Part shown: positions 27,200 through 35,884 of the stretch, piece by piece
Numbering within the stretch: position 1 is the stretch's first letter
How the letters are laid out: the number at the start of each line of letters is the position of its first letter
Origin: Pseudomonas sp. MWU16-30317
Lineage (GTDB): Bacteria > Pseudomonadota > Gammaproteobacteria > Pseudomonadales > Pseudomonadaceae
Assembly: GCF_020515695.1 (NCBI RefSeq)
Contig: NZ_JAIWJA010000005.1
Location: forward strand, 248,001 to 312,000
Length of the DNA stretch: 64,000 nucleotides
Reading direction: 5' to 3'
The notes under the pieces: generated by a model
What the model saw: only the letters and a program-made list of their open reading frames with translations
The model's database searches: none
What the model was told of the DNA's origin: nothing
Made by a program: the position numbers and the translations under genes

Positions 27200-27277
27200 G
27201 CACCAGCATGGGCGATGCCGAGTCATCGATCCGGTTTGCGCCGCACACTGCAGGAGCACGCTGCACTTCAACGGCGC
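27200..27277. promoter_or_regulatory. Possible NtrC sites upstream of nrtA promoter
   Basis: Three partial matches to GCACC-N5-GGTGC are visible: GCACCAGCATGGGCG (27200-27214), GCACACTGCAGGAGC (27243-27257) and GCACTTCAACGGCGC (27263-27277). They lie about 60-135 bases upstream of the -24 element, where enhancer sites are expected. Each has two or more of ten positions wrong or shared between sites, so confidence is limited. Confidence 0.4.
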
Positions 27278-27291
27278 AACCCTGGGCCGCT

Positions 27292-28569
27292 TCAGCGCCG
27301 CCGTGCGGCAAGATTGAGCAGATTCTGCGCGACATCCACCAGGCGCTCGCCGCGCTCCATGGCGGTCTTGCGCAAGCGCACGTAGGCCTGGCTTTCAGTG
27401 ACTTGATATTCCTCCATCAACAGTTTTTTCGCGCGCTCGACCACCCGCCGCTCGTTCAGTGCCTCGCGCGCCTCGTCGAGTTGCTCGGTGGCAGTGACCA
27501 GGCGCTGGGTCTGGGCTTGCAGCAGGTCCAGCACCGAGCGGCTGAGGTGCGGGCCCAAGGTGTCATGACCATTGCCGCCGAGGTCGCTGGCGTGGACATT
27601 GAACAGTTTGCTGAACTCGCCTTCGTCGCGGCGTTCCAGGCTGCCCAGGCGTTTGAGCAGCTCGCGGTGGTTGTCGAGGTCGGCGCGGGCGTGCTGGATG
27701 CCACGGTGGCAACTGCTGTGGAGCAAGGTAGAAATATGATTTTCGACACCCTTGAAAGCATCCATGCGCTCGGTGCAGACGTCGAACCAGAGCTCGGACA
27801 GCTCCGGCGAGACCTTGTCCTTTTCCGAGGTGCGCAGCGCCATCGCGCGCATGCGTGCCTGCTTGGCGTTGACGTCGCTGGTGGCTGTGTTGAACCACAT
27901 TTCTCGGGCCCGGTCATCGGCGAAATCGAGAAAGGTTTCGAAGCAGCGCTCCTGGCTGTGGGCGAGTTGCTCCATTCGATCGCGCCGTGGGGCGTCGAAA
28001 AACCCTTGGGAAAAGCCGCCGACGCCGCACGCGCGTTCCTGACCGGCCAGTTCCTTGCCCTGCATGAAATTGAACATGGCCACCAGCACCCGCGTGATAA
28101 GCGGATCGGCGGCCGTGTCGGCGGCTTCGAACACCACGGCCAGCAAGCCGCCGATCATGCGCGTGAACGCTACTGTGGCATCCCCAGGCTCCAGCATCTG
28201 GTCGCGAATTCGCCGGCGCAGGCCGGGCAGCTCGTCGAGGCCGTGCAGCACATGGGCGATCCGGTTGAACAGGCGGGCGCGATCGGTGGCGCTGTTGGAT
28301 TCCAGATCCATGCTGTCGAAGCGTTCGCGCACCACCCGCTCGATCTCCAGGGCGTCGTCGCTGAGGTGATCGAGGTAGACCCGGTGGGCATCGCTGAGCT
28401 GGGCCAGATACAGGTTGGTGTAGCCGCGTTCGCGTTGCAGGGCGTGGATCAATTCGCTGATGCGCGTGACCAGCTCGCAGGTGACGGCAAGGCCTTCAAG
28501 GCCCTCCAGCTCGATTCGGCGTGCGGCAAGCATGAAACGCAGGGCGGGCGGCATCTGACGGTCGGGCAT
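27292..28569 (-). CDS. nasR: NIT-ANTAR nitrate antitermination regulator NasR
   Basis: A 425-residue regulator. The N-terminal NIT domain (about residues 30-330) senses nitrate/nitrite; its typical start RISELIHALQRERGYTNLYLA is clear. The C-terminal ANTAR RNA-binding domain (about residues 360-420) has ALNERRVVERAKKLLMEEYQVTESQAYVRLRKTAMERG. This is the NasR architecture of Klebsiella, not the two-protein NasS-NasT system. It lies immediately upstream of nrtA in the same direction, and nrtA has a matching leader. No obvious ribosome site precedes the ATG, so the exact start is uncertain. Confidence 0.9.
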   Translation of the reverse strand: MPDRQMPPALRFMLAARRIELEGLEGLAVTCELVTRISELIHALQRERGYTNLYLAQLSDAHRVYLDHLSDDALEIERVVRERFDSMDLESNSATDRARLFNRIAHVLHGLDELPGLRRRIRDQMLEPGDATVAFTRMIGGLLAVVFEAADTAADPLITRVLVAMFNFMQGKELAGQERACGVGGFSQGFFDAPRRDRMEQLAHSQERCFETFLDFADDRAREMWFNTATSDVNAKQARMRAMALRTSEKDKVSPELSELWFDVCTERMDAFKGVENHISTLLHSSCHRGIQHARADLDNHRELLKRLGSLERRDEGEFSKLFNVHASDLGGNGHDTLGPHLSRSVLDLLQAQTQRLVTATEQLDEAREALNERRVVERAKKLLMEEYQVTESQAYVRLRKTAMERGERLVDVAQNLLNLAARRR

Positions 28570-28672
28570 GGCGGCGGTCTTGTGTCGAGGTGGGAGGGCT
28601 GTGTCTGCTCGTTACAGCCTATACCAGCTTGATGCCAAATATGTAGTGGGGCGAAAAAGCCATCCGCCCACA

Positions 28673-29398
28673 TCAAAAGAACGCGCGGACGGCCTGAACC
28701 GTGAACACCCCTTCACACTGCGGGTTGTGCCCCGAGTACGCCGAGCAATCTTCGCCACGCAGGCTCGAATCGCTGTAGATGAAGTCCAGGTTGACGCCTT
28801 TCCACGGTTTGGAAAGCTGCAGCGACCAATCATTGAAGCTGGCCACCTGGCCGCCGGAGCCCAGTATGTACGGGGAGTCGAGCTGGTGGTTGGTAACCTT
28901 GAAGCTCATGTCGACATCCAGCAGCGGTAAACCGTGCAGGCTCGCGAAAAGGGTGCTGTTACGGCTATCGACGGCTTCGTTGAAGGCAGCGCCGAAGCGT
29001 GTGTCGAGCACTTTCAGGCCCGCGTAGAACTCATGGCTGTCAGTGGCCTCGAGACGGGGATAGCTGTAATGGATAATGCCCGCTTCATAGCCCATCCCCA
29101 GATTCTTGTCGAAGGGGTGCTTAAAACCGGCATAGGAGTCGATTTCCAGGGTGCTGTCACTGGTCAGTCCGACACTGGGTGACCACTGGCCCGCGTAGAA
29201 GCCACTGTCGTGAGTCAGGTCGAGGCCTCCGTGTAAGGTGCCAACGGAGGCCGGTTGAACCAGGCCTGCCGCCATGCTGCGCGTAGGCGTGGTGCCGATC
29301 TTGAGATCGAAGTCACCCAGATTGCGCTCGGCAACCTGCCCATGGGCGTAGGGTATGGCCAGAAGCGTGGCGGTCAGAACAAGTCGGGTTCTGAGCAT
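28673..29398 (-). CDS. TorF-family putative porin (Gcw_chp)
   Basis: A 241-residue secreted protein with a signal peptide (MLRTRLVLTATLLAIPYAHG) and beta-rich sequence of the bacterial Gcw_chp family (TIGR02001/PF09694): GGLDLTHDSGFYAGQWSPSVG, EIDSYAGFKHPF and a C-terminal aromatic pair (VRAFF). It is probably an outer-membrane barrel. GGAG lies 7 bases before the ATG. It is upstream of nasR in the same direction with a 103-base gap. A link to nitrate use is possible by position only. Confidence 0.78.
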   Translation of the reverse strand: MLRTRLVLTATLLAIPYAHGQVAERNLGDFDLKIGTTPTRSMAAGLVQPASVGTLHGGLDLTHDSGFYAGQWSPSVGLTSDSTLEIDSYAGFKHPFDKNLGMGYEAGIIHYSYPRLEATDSHEFYAGLKVLDTRFGAAFNEAVDSRNSTLFASLHGLPLLDVDMSFKVTNHQLDSPYILGSGGQVASFNDWSLQLSKPWKGVNLDFIYSDSSLRGEDCSAYSGHNPQCEGVFTVQAVRAFF

Positions 29399-29657
29399 GT
29401 CTTACTCCGTGTAGTGCCGAACGCAGTGTGCCGCGCAATGATCGGCGCGGTCTGTGAAGGTGGGCGCAAAGGCCCGAGCTAGACGGTGCAAAGCATACCC
29501 TCTGAACTGCGCAGATGGGCGCCACTCGTCTATTTTTCGGCAGGCTGCGACATCGAGTCGCAAAAAAGAGGATGTTGCGGGCGACGGTTTGTCGCCTGAA
29601 GCCGTGGGCGTTTCGCGCTGCCCACTGACTTCGATTCAGGCTCGGGTGCTTTTAAGC

Positions 29658-29846
29658 TTACTTCTTGCCGAGGCTGATATGGCGCGAAGGGGTGAAGGTC
29701 TGGCCGCTCACACCTTTGGCGATCTGCTGGATCTCGCCGCCCTTGTTCAGAAACGCAGCGATCTGTTCGTTGATCGACTCGCTGGTCTCGACGGCCGGAG
29801 CTGGTTTCGCTTTGGTGGTGGATGCTTTTACGCGCATGGCTGCCAT
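29658..29846 (-). CDS. Small SutA-like protein
   Basis: A 62-residue protein with a Lys/Ala/Pro-rich N-terminus and the core SINEQIAAFLNKGGEIQQIAKGVSG. The FLxxGGxIQxI pattern resembles the C-terminal part of SutA, the small Pseudomonas protein that binds RNA polymerase, and a set of short uncharacterised pseudomonad proteins. It lacks SutA's acidic N-terminus, and the N-terminal half here is basic. The start could be 29846 or 29837; an AAAGG site lies just upstream of both. Function is inferred only by motif. Confidence 0.6.
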   Translation of the reverse strand: MAAMRVKASTTKAKPAPAVETSESINEQIAAFLNKGGEIQQIAKGVSGQTFTPSRHISLGKK

Positions 29847-30008
29847 TAACCTTTGAAAATTAACTTGGCCAGGCATTGTACACGAAATAACCAGTGGCCG
29901 GTGGCCGAATGTCGCAACGGGCCAGAATGCCACGGTTGCCGTTCGTCAGGCAAGGCATGCGGCAGCGATCTCGGGTAGAATACCGGCCTCGCAGTGAGGA
30001 TCTTGAGC

Positions 30009-30845
30009 ATGGCTTTGATTGGGCGTTACAACAGTTTGCAAGTGGTTAAGCACACGGACTTCGGTCTGTATCTGGACGGAGGCGCCGATGGCGAAATCCT
30101 GCTGCCCAATCGGTACATTCCCAAGGACACGCCCTCGGAGGTCGAGGACTGGCTCAACGTGTTCGTCTACCTCGACAGCGAAGACAAGCTGCTGGCCACG
30201 ACCGAAAAGCCCAAGGTTCAAGTCGGCGAATTCGCCAGCCTCAAGGTCAAGGAAATCAACAGCATCGGCGTGTTCCTCGATTGGGGTCTGCCCAAGGACC
30301 TGCTGCTGCCGTATTCCGAAGAAAAGCGCCAGCTCAAGCAGGGCGATTACTGCGTCGTGCACGTCTACCTAGACAAGCGTACCCGGCGCATCACCGCCAC
30401 CGCTCGCCTGGACCGCTATCTGGACAAGGTCGCCGCCAACTACAGCCTGGGTCAGGAAGTGAAGTTGCTGGTGGTCGAAGAAAGCGACCTGGGTTTCAAA
30501 GCGGTGATCAACAACCAGCACTGGGGCTTGATTCACAAGAACGAAGTCTTCAAGTTCCTGCGTTCGGGCAAGCAGGAAATCGGCTACATCAAGGCCTTGC
30601 GCGATGATGGCAAGATCGCCTTGAGCCTGCAGCCGGTCGGCGCCCAGGCGGCGGACAGCCTCAACGAGAAGATCCTCGGCAAGTTGCGCGACAACCAGGG
30701 CAGCCTGCCCGTGAGCGACAAGAGCGAACCGCAGGTGATCGCCGATCTGTTCGGTGTCAGCAAGGGCAACTTCAAGAAGGCCATCGGCGCGTTGTACAAG
30801 AACGGCCAGATCGTCATCCACGCCGATCGCATCGAATTGAGCTGA
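30009..30845 (+). CDS. CvfB-like S1 RNA-binding protein
   Basis: A 278-residue protein of the CvfB family: three S1-like OB domains (about residues 1-65, 70-135, 145-210) followed by a winged-helix domain (SEPQVIADLFGVSKGNFKKAIGALYKNGQI). The second S1 domain starts VGEFASLKVKEINSIGVFLDWGLPKDLLLP. CvfB proteins bind RNA and affect virulence gene expression in Staphylococcus; the target in Pseudomonas is not known. The ATG at 30009 has GAGGA upstream. It is the family's usual length. Confidence 0.88.
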   Translation: MALIGRYNSLQVVKHTDFGLYLDGGADGEILLPNRYIPKDTPSEVEDWLNVFVYLDSEDKLLATTEKPKVQVGEFASLKVKEINSIGVFLDWGLPKDLLLPYSEEKRQLKQGDYCVVHVYLDKRTRRITATARLDRYLDKVAANYSLGQEVKLLVVEESDLGFKAVINNQHWGLIHKNEVFKFLRSGKQEIGYIKALRDDGKIALSLQPVGAQAADSLNEKILGKLRDNQGSLPVSDKSEPQVIADLFGVSKGNFKKAIGALYKNGQIVIHADRIELS

Positions 30846-30928
30846 TTAAGCGCGTGAGTTGAGCGAAAGTCCCTGTGTGAGGTCCACTTTCTGTCTTTAC
30901 ACAGAATTCTTCGCACAGAGGCTTCCCC

Positions 30929-31333
30929 ATGAAACGTTTCGCCCTTGCCTATCTGGGTGCCTTGCTGGCGCTGATCATCCTCGATGGATTGTGGCTCGGG
31001 GTGTTGATGGGCCCCACCTACAAGGCCATGCTCGGGCCATTGATGCTCGATCAACCACGGTGGCTGCCGGCGCTGCTGTTCTATCTGCTGTATCCGCTGG
31101 GCGTTGCGTATTTTGCGGTGTTGCCGGGGCTGCTCAGCGGGCGCCTGGGGCGAGCGCTGAGCAGCGGCGCCTTGCTCGGCCTGATCGCCTATGGCACTTA
31201 CGACCTGAGCAATTGGGCGACGCTGACCGGGTGGCCCGGCGCGCTGGTTGCCATTGACATGGCTTGGGGCGTGGTCATCTCGGCTCTGAGCGCGGCTGCG
31301 GGCGTGTTCATCGCTCGGCGTGCGACCGAGTGA
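30929..31333 (+). CDS. DUF2177 membrane protein
   Basis: A 134-residue protein with four hydrophobic helices. The family markers LDGLWLGVLMGPTYKAMLGPLM and YGTYDLSNWATL are clear for DUF2177 (PF09945). It would sit in the inner membrane. GAGG lies 8 bases before the ATG. No function is known. Confidence 0.8.
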   Translation: MKRFALAYLGALLALIILDGLWLGVLMGPTYKAMLGPLMLDQPRWLPALLFYLLYPLGVAYFAVLPGLLSGRLGRALSSGALLGLIAYGTYDLSNWATLTGWPGALVAIDMAWGVVISALSAAAGVFIARRATE

Positions 31334-31334
31334 A

Positions 31335-31420
31335 GCCCTTCGCGGGCAAGCCTTGCTCACACTAGTGCAAGCTCAGGTGCGGCGGGCACTGAGGGAGCAG
31401 AGGTTGCTCGCGAAGAGGTC
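31335..31420. repeat. REP inverted pair, diverged
   Basis: CCCTTCGCGGGCAAGCCTTGC and, inverted, GGTTGCTCGCGAAGAGG, with a longer and more diverged middle than other pairs. It lies between convergent genes. Confidence 0.75.
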
Positions 31421-31453
31421 ATCAGCCACAGCGCAACTATCGGGATCTCGGTA

Positions 31454-31834
31454 TCAATCCTGCACGAAAGACGCGAAGCCCATATTGCTGCCCAGCGGCC
31501 GGACGTCCTTGAGGAAGGAATCCTTGTCGGCGCTCAACTCCAGGCTCACCGTCGATTTGCGTTTGCCGGCGTTGCGCACGACCAAACCTTCAAGCCCCTC
31601 GCGCATGACTTTTGTCGGCACCTTGGCATGAACCAGGCGATCAGTCAGCGGATCGTGCATCAGCAGGTGAATCCACTCGTACTGGCCAATCTGCAAGCGT
31701 GCCACCGGGATATCGAACCACCAGATGTTGCGGCGCTTGTCGAGAACGGAAAAATGGCAGTTATTGACGCCGAGCACTGCGCCGCCGAGTTGTTCGTTGC
31801 GGCGAACGATGGCCTGGGGTTTATCGAGCTTCAT
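31454..31834 (-). CDS. Hypothetical protein, Pseudomonas-conserved
   Basis: A 126-residue soluble protein that I do not recognise. It has no signal peptide or membrane helix. The sequence alternates hydrophobic and charged residues (WWFDIPVARLQIGQYEWIHLLMHD) in a way that suggests a beta-rich small domain. It stands alone between a REP pair and the CsbD gene. Confidence 0.65.
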   Translation of the reverse strand: MKLDKPQAIVRRNEQLGGAVLGVNNCHFSVLDKRRNIWWFDIPVARLQIGQYEWIHLLMHDPLTDRLVHAKVPTKVMREGLEGLVVRNAGKRKSTVSLELSADKDSFLKDVRPLGSNMGFASFVQD

Positions 31835-32035
31835 GGAAAACCTGTAAAAAAATGACGCACGGGCACATGCCTGAACTGGCGCCTATTCTGGTGGCAAAGC
31901 CTTTGAATATAAAGCCCCGGACGATTTTTTCAGGCGCGCCGATGAACGGTTGCAGTAAAAATTGAAACTCTCTCGCCTGCGTTGCAGTCAACCTTATGTC
32001 GATTAAGACACTTCGATCTCATTAGGAGAAACACC

Positions 32036-32218
32036 ATGAGTGGCACTAAAGATAAAGTGAAAGGTGCGGTAAACGAAGCAGTCGGTAACGTCAAGCAAGG
32101 CGTCGGCAAAGCCACTGGCAGCGCCAAGATGCAAGCTGAAGGTAAAGTGCAGGAACGCAAAGGCGAAGCACAGAAAACCGTCGGCAAGGTCAAAGATGCT
32201 GTGAGCAAGAAGCATTAA
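32036..32218 (+). CDS. CsbD-family stress protein
   Basis: A 60-residue hydrophilic protein (MSGTKDKVKGAVNEAVGNVKQGVGK...) of the CsbD family, small helical proteins made under general stress. Repeated K-G-x-x-x-x-x-V/G-K units are visible. It has a strong AGGAGAA ribosome site. Expression by RpoS is likely from the family but cannot be read from the sequence. Confidence 0.88.
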   Translation: MSGTKDKVKGAVNEAVGNVKQGVGKATGSAKMQAEGKVQERKGEAQKTVGKVKDAVSKKH

Positions 32219-32475
32219 GGCGCACGCCGACACCGGACGCGCTCCGGTGAGCTGTAGCACTATCAACGGTCATCCACGGATGGCCGTTGCGCTGTCAGCG
32301 GGTAGCGAATTGGCCCCGCGCATCAAGATAGGGTAACGTCGGCGCGCCGCAAGGCATTGGCTGCGCGCGTTGACTGATCAAAAGCGTTCACGTTGTCGTG
32401 GCGAGTGAAGGGGGCTGCCAGATGCCCCGTTGTATTCAAGCCGCTGCTCGACAAGGCGAGGCGAAAGGAGACGCT

Positions 32476-33441
32476 ATGATTTTCCCCACATTACGTAATT
32501 TGTCGTTGGGCCAGGTCATGGTCAGGACGGTCAAAGAGTTCGTCGACGACGAGATGTCGACCTATGCCTCGGCATTGGCCTATCAGATGCTGTTTTCACT
32601 GTTCCCATTCATCCTCTTTCTGATCGCCTTGATCGGTTTCCTGCATTTGCCTGATTTCTTCTCCTGGCTGCGCATGCAGGCGGGGATGGTCTTGCCGCCT
32701 CAGGCGCTGGATCTGGTCAATCCGGTGATCGACCAATTGCAGACTTCCAAGAGTGGCTTGTTGTCGGTGGGTATCGTCGTCGCGCTGTGGAGTGCGTCGG
32801 CGGGTATCCGCCTGCTGATGAGCGCGATGAACGCCGCTTACGATGTTCCGGAAGAGCGCCCGGTCTGGAAGCGTCTGCCGTTGTCCGTACTGTATACCGT
32901 CGGGATTGCTGGCATGTTGCTGGCGGCGGCGGCCCTGATGGTATTGGGGCCGCAAGTGATGAACTGGATCGCTGCACAGATCGGCCTCGAAGACATAGTC
33001 GTCACGTTATGGACCATCGCCCGGTGGCCCGTGATTATCATTTTGATGATGGTGGCCGTGGCGCTGATGTATTACGTGCTGCCCGACGTGAAGCAGGAGT
33101 TTCGCTTCATCACCCCTGGTTCTGTGTTGGCGGTGGTGATCTGGATCATCGCATCACTGGGCTTCGCCTTCTATGTGAAGACATTCGCCGATTACAACGC
33201 CATGTATGGCAGCATCGGCGCGATCATTGTCCTGCTGCTGTATTTCTATATTTCCTCGGCGGTGCTGTTGCTGGGGGCAGAAATGAATGCCGTGATCGAG
33301 CATATGTCGACGGAGGGCAAGGCCAAGGGTCAGAAGGACGCAGACGCGCCAATGGAGGAAAAACATGCCACAGTATTGGGCCACACGCACAGCCCATCTC
33401 CTGTTGCGCCGCCCCCTCCAACTGGAAGCATGACCCGATGA
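32476..33441 (+). CDS. YihY/BrkB-family membrane protein
   Basis: A 321-residue inner-membrane protein with six helices. Family markers are FVDDEMSTYASALAYQMLFSLFPF near the N-terminus and FAFYVKTFADYNAMYGSIGAIIVLLLYFYISSAVLLLGAEMNAVIEH near the end. The polar Pro-rich tail (about residues 280-321) is variable. The name 'ribonuclease BN' sometimes used for this family is wrong. Its stop overlaps the start of def (ATGA), so translation is coupled. It has an AAAGGAG ribosome site. Confidence 0.85.
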   Translation: MIFPTLRNLSLGQVMVRTVKEFVDDEMSTYASALAYQMLFSLFPFILFLIALIGFLHLPDFFSWLRMQAGMVLPPQALDLVNPVIDQLQTSKSGLLSVGIVVALWSASAGIRLLMSAMNAAYDVPEERPVWKRLPLSVLYTVGIAGMLLAAAALMVLGPQVMNWIAAQIGLEDIVVTLWTIARWPVIIILMMVAVALMYYVLPDVKQEFRFITPGSVLAVVIWIIASLGFAFYVKTFADYNAMYGSIGAIIVLLLYFYISSAVLLLGAEMNAVIEHMSTEGKAKGQKDADAPMEEKHATVLGHTHSPSPVAPPPPTGSMTR

Positions 33442-33977
33442 TCCGCGACATTCTGAAAATGGGTGACGAGCGTCTGCTGCGAATCGCCCCACCCGTGCCT
33501 GAAGCCTTGATCGGTACCGAGGAGCTCGATGCGCTGATCGCCGATATGTTCGAAACCATGGAGCATGTCGGTGGCGTCGGTCTTGCCGCGCCGCAGATCG
33601 GCATCGACATGCAGTTGGTGATATTTGGTTTCGAGCGCAGTGAGCGTTACCCCGAAGCCGAGCCGGTGCCGCAGACCGTGTTGCTCAACCCGTTGATCAC
33701 GCCGCTGAGTCCGACTGTGGAAGAAGGCTGGGAAGGGTGCCTGTCGGTGCCAGGCTTGCGCGGTGTAGTCGAGCGTTATCAACACATTCGCTATGAAGGG
33801 GTCGATCCGCAGGGGCGGCCCATTCAGCGTGTAGCCCATGGATTTCATGCGCGTGTGGTGCAACACGAATGCGATCACTTGATCGGCCGGTTGTATCCGT
33901 CGCGCATTCGCGACTTCACCCGGTTCGGGTTTACCGAGGTGTTATTTCCAGGGCTCGATCCCAACGCCGACGATTGA
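33438..33977 (+). CDS. def: Peptide deformylase
   Basis: A 179-residue metalloenzyme that removes the formyl group from nascent proteins. All three motifs are present: GVGLAAPQIG (residues 47-56), EGCLSVP with metal ligand Cys101, and QHECDHLIG with His143, Glu144 and His147. The start overlaps the stop of the BrkB-type gene. This is probably an accessory deformylase; the housekeeping copy of pseudomonads is usually beside fmt, which is not here. Confidence 0.92.
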   Translation: MIRDILKMGDERLLRIAPPVPEALIGTEELDALIADMFETMEHVGGVGLAAPQIGIDMQLVIFGFERSERYPEAEPVPQTVLLNPLITPLSPTVEEGWEGCLSVPGLRGVVERYQHIRYEGVDPQGRPIQRVAHGFHARVVQHECDHLIGRLYPSRIRDFTRFGFTEVLFPGLDPNADD

Positions 33978-33989
33978 ATCGTCGCTGCC

Positions 33990-34065
33990 GGCCCGTTCGC
34001 GGGGCAGCGCTCGCTCCCACAAGAGCCGTGGGTTGGATGGGAGCGGCTCCGCCCGCGAAGAGGCA
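33990..34065. repeat. REP inverted pair
   Basis: GTTCGCGGGGCAGCGCTCGC and, inverted, GGGAGCGGCTCCGCCCGCG between the convergent def and GNAT genes. Confidence 0.8.
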
Positions 34066-34082
34066 ATCGGGGGACACCACCC

Positions 34083-34484
34083 TCACCCCCGCTGCATCGC
34101 AATCAACTCTTTGCTCTGCTGATAGCGCCTGAGGCGCTCTGCCAGCGCTGGCGGCAGTGTCTCGGCGACATCGAACTCGACCCGCTCATAGAATCCACGC
34201 AACTGCGGATGACAGAACAACCATACTGGTCCTGCAGCGATCGAGGCGTCGATCAGCGCGTGCGCCACGCCACGCCCCCGCCAGCCTGGTGTCACCAGCA
34301 AACCCGTCAGCCATTGACCCCGAGCCACCGGGGTCAGGCACAAGCCAGCGATGATTTCGGCGTCACGTGCGACCCAGCCTTGAGCATCCGGGGGCAGGCG
34401 CATGGCAGAGCGGTGTTGGCGGTAGTACTTGTTCAGCAGTGGGCGAGCGGCGGCTTGCAGCGCAGCGTACTGGGGTATGGACAT
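34083..34484 (-). CDS. GNAT-family N-acetyltransferase
   Basis: A 133-residue single-domain GNAT protein. The acetyl-CoA binding motif A is LTGLLVTPGWRGRGVAHALIDAS (R/Q-x-x-G-x-G/A as RGRGVA), and FCHPQLRGFYERVEF forms the motif B region. AAGGAAGG lies 6 bases before the ATG. Substrate unknown. Confidence 0.82.
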   Translation of the reverse strand: MSIPQYAALQAAARPLLNKYYRQHRSAMRLPPDAQGWVARDAEIIAGLCLTPVARGQWLTGLLVTPGWRGRGVAHALIDASIAAGPVWLFCHPQLRGFYERVEFDVAETLPPALAERLRRYQQSKELIAMQRG

Positions 34485-34799
34485 GGCTGGCCTTCCTTGG
34501 GACTTAGGCAGAGTGTATCCGATTGTTGCTGAAACGGTAATAGTGCATGTCTATAACATGTGTTTAATCTAAATTTCATTCTTGTAAGATATGTTCATCC
34601 CTTACGAAAACAACCCGCAGGGGACTCCGGAAGAGTAACTGTCTTCTAAGAGGTCTGGATACTTCGTGTTACGACGCGGTGAATCGTCAAACTATAATAA
34701 GCTGTTTAATTTGACCCTATACTGTCCTTATAAAAACTAATAAGCCTAGTCGCCACATGAAGCAAATCGGTTGTAAGATTGCTCTAAAGGCCATTGATC
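34485..34799. other. AT-rich intergenic region
   Basis: A 315-base stretch with much lower GC than its surroundings, especially 34540-34600 and 34685-34745. It has several promoter-like hexamers (TTGACC at 34711, TATACT at 34718, TATAAA at 34729), but none pair with 16-18-base spacing, so I did not call a promoter. No gene was seen. Confidence 0.45.
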
Positions 34800-35066
34800 A
34801 TGAAAAGTATCGCTGCTCTCGCTCTTGTTGGTTTTTCGATTATCGGTTGCATGTCCGCTGCTCAGGCGGCTGATGGCAGCAGTCGTAAGTTGGCGGTTAC
34901 CGAGTATACCTACGGTACCAAGCTGGATATCGCCAAGGTCGTGGATGTTTCACCGGTTCCGGATGTGTGCGGTGTGGTGCCCGTCACCATGACTTATTTC
35001 GACCATCAGGGTCAGGAACACAAGATTGAATACCGTGTGATGGGTAACGGTTGCCAGCAAGGCTAA
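34800..35066 (+). CDS. DUF2790 secreted protein
   Basis: An 88-residue secreted protein with a signal peptide (MKSIAALALVGFSIIGCMSAAQAA). The mature DUF2790 domain has the typical YTYGTKLDIAKVVDVSPVPDVCGVVPVTMTYFDHQGQEHKIEYRVMGNGC, with two Cys that may form a disulfide. The family is short, periplasmic and abundant in Pseudomonas, with unknown function. The ATG at 34800 has AAAGG 9 bases upstream; a TTG two codons earlier is less likely. A terminator follows at once. Confidence 0.85.
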   Translation: MKSIAALALVGFSIIGCMSAAQAADGSSRKLAVTEYTYGTKLDIAKVVDVSPVPDVCGVVPVTMTYFDHQGQEHKIEYRVMGNGCQQG

Positions 35067-35085
35067 TGTGTTAATTGTTACGCCA

Positions 35086-35113
35086 AAAGCCCCAGCAGCA
35101 GCTGGGGCTTTTT
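35086..35113. terminator. Bidirectional intrinsic terminator
   Basis: Perfect 9-bp stem AGCCCCAGC / GCTGGGGCT with a 4-base loop. It is followed by T on the plus strand (DUF2790 gene) and, via the leading A run, by T on the minus strand (alkB). Confidence 0.9.
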
Positions 35114-35124
35114 GTATTCGAACT

Positions 35125-35829
35125 TTAATGCCCTGCCTTGCGAAAAGTGCAATTGATCCGCCAGGGGCCCAGCAATGAATGCTCGGCAGGTTTGATCGGT
35201 AATACGCCATGAAATCGCAGCCGGTCGGCACCGCCCCATACCACTACGTCGCCATGGACCAGCGGAACACGCTGGGTACGGTCGCTGCGCTCGAAGCCAC
35301 CAAATAAAAACGTCGCAGGCAAGCCCAATGAAACAGAAACAATGGGTTCGCCCAGTTGTTTTTCGTCGCGGTCTTGATGCAGTGACATGCGCGCACCCGG
35401 CGCGTAGTGATTGATCAGGCAGGCATCCGGATCGAAGTGCTCGAAGCCGGCTTTCTGCGCGGCCTCGCGCGCCAGTTCCAGCATCAGCGGCGGCAGCGCG
35501 GGCCAAGGCTCGCCGCTTAGGGGATCGACGGCCGAGTAGCGGTAACCCTGGCGGTCGCTGACCCAGCCGAGGGACCCGCAATTGGTGAGGCCGACGGACA
35601 TGGTGAAACCGCCAGGGGTGACCATGTGACGGATCTGTGCGCGGCGTTTGATGCTGTCCAGCAATGGCAGCAGCGCGGCGATGTAGGGCAGGGCGAAGCC
35701 TTCGAGCACGAATGCCTGACCGCCGATGGCGCGCACGCCACCTGGTGCGCCGGGCAGACCGTCGAACAGGCCTAGGGTGTATTGCACCTGGGTTTTCTCC
35801 GATTTTTTGGGGGGAGCCAGTAGGTTCAT
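35125..35829 (-). CDS. alkB: DNA repair dioxygenase AlkB
   Basis: A 234-residue Fe(II)/2-oxoglutarate dioxygenase that oxidatively removes methyl groups from damaged bases (1-methyladenine, 3-methylcytosine). The iron triad is visible as H-x-D in SLHQDRDE and the distal His in LRFHGVLP; the 2-oxoglutarate Arg pair is in RINCTFRKAG. MSVGLTNCGSLGWVSDRQGYRYS matches E. coli AlkB's substrate loop region. The start at 35829 fits the family; no strong ribosome site is seen. No ada gene is adjacent. This is the repair enzyme, not the alkane hydroxylase of the same name. Confidence 0.9.
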   Translation of the reverse strand: MNLLAPPKKSEKTQVQYTLGLFDGLPGAPGGVRAIGGQAFVLEGFALPYIAALLPLLDSIKRRAQIRHMVTPGGFTMSVGLTNCGSLGWVSDRQGYRYSAVDPLSGEPWPALPPLMLELAREAAQKAGFEHFDPDACLINHYAPGARMSLHQDRDEKQLGEPIVSVSLGLPATFLFGGFERSDRTQRVPLVHGDVVVWGGADRLRFHGVLPIKPAEHSLLGPWRINCTFRKAGH

Positions 35830-35884
35830 CGGGCGGGGATAGCGGCCCCTTGCACGTGGTACGACTATGCGTCTGCTGGCACCG

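Noticed and set aside
35125..35829. AlkB read as alkane monooxygenase
   Set aside because: The sequence has the H-x-D dioxygenase triad and no membrane helices, so it is the DNA repair enzyme of the same name.
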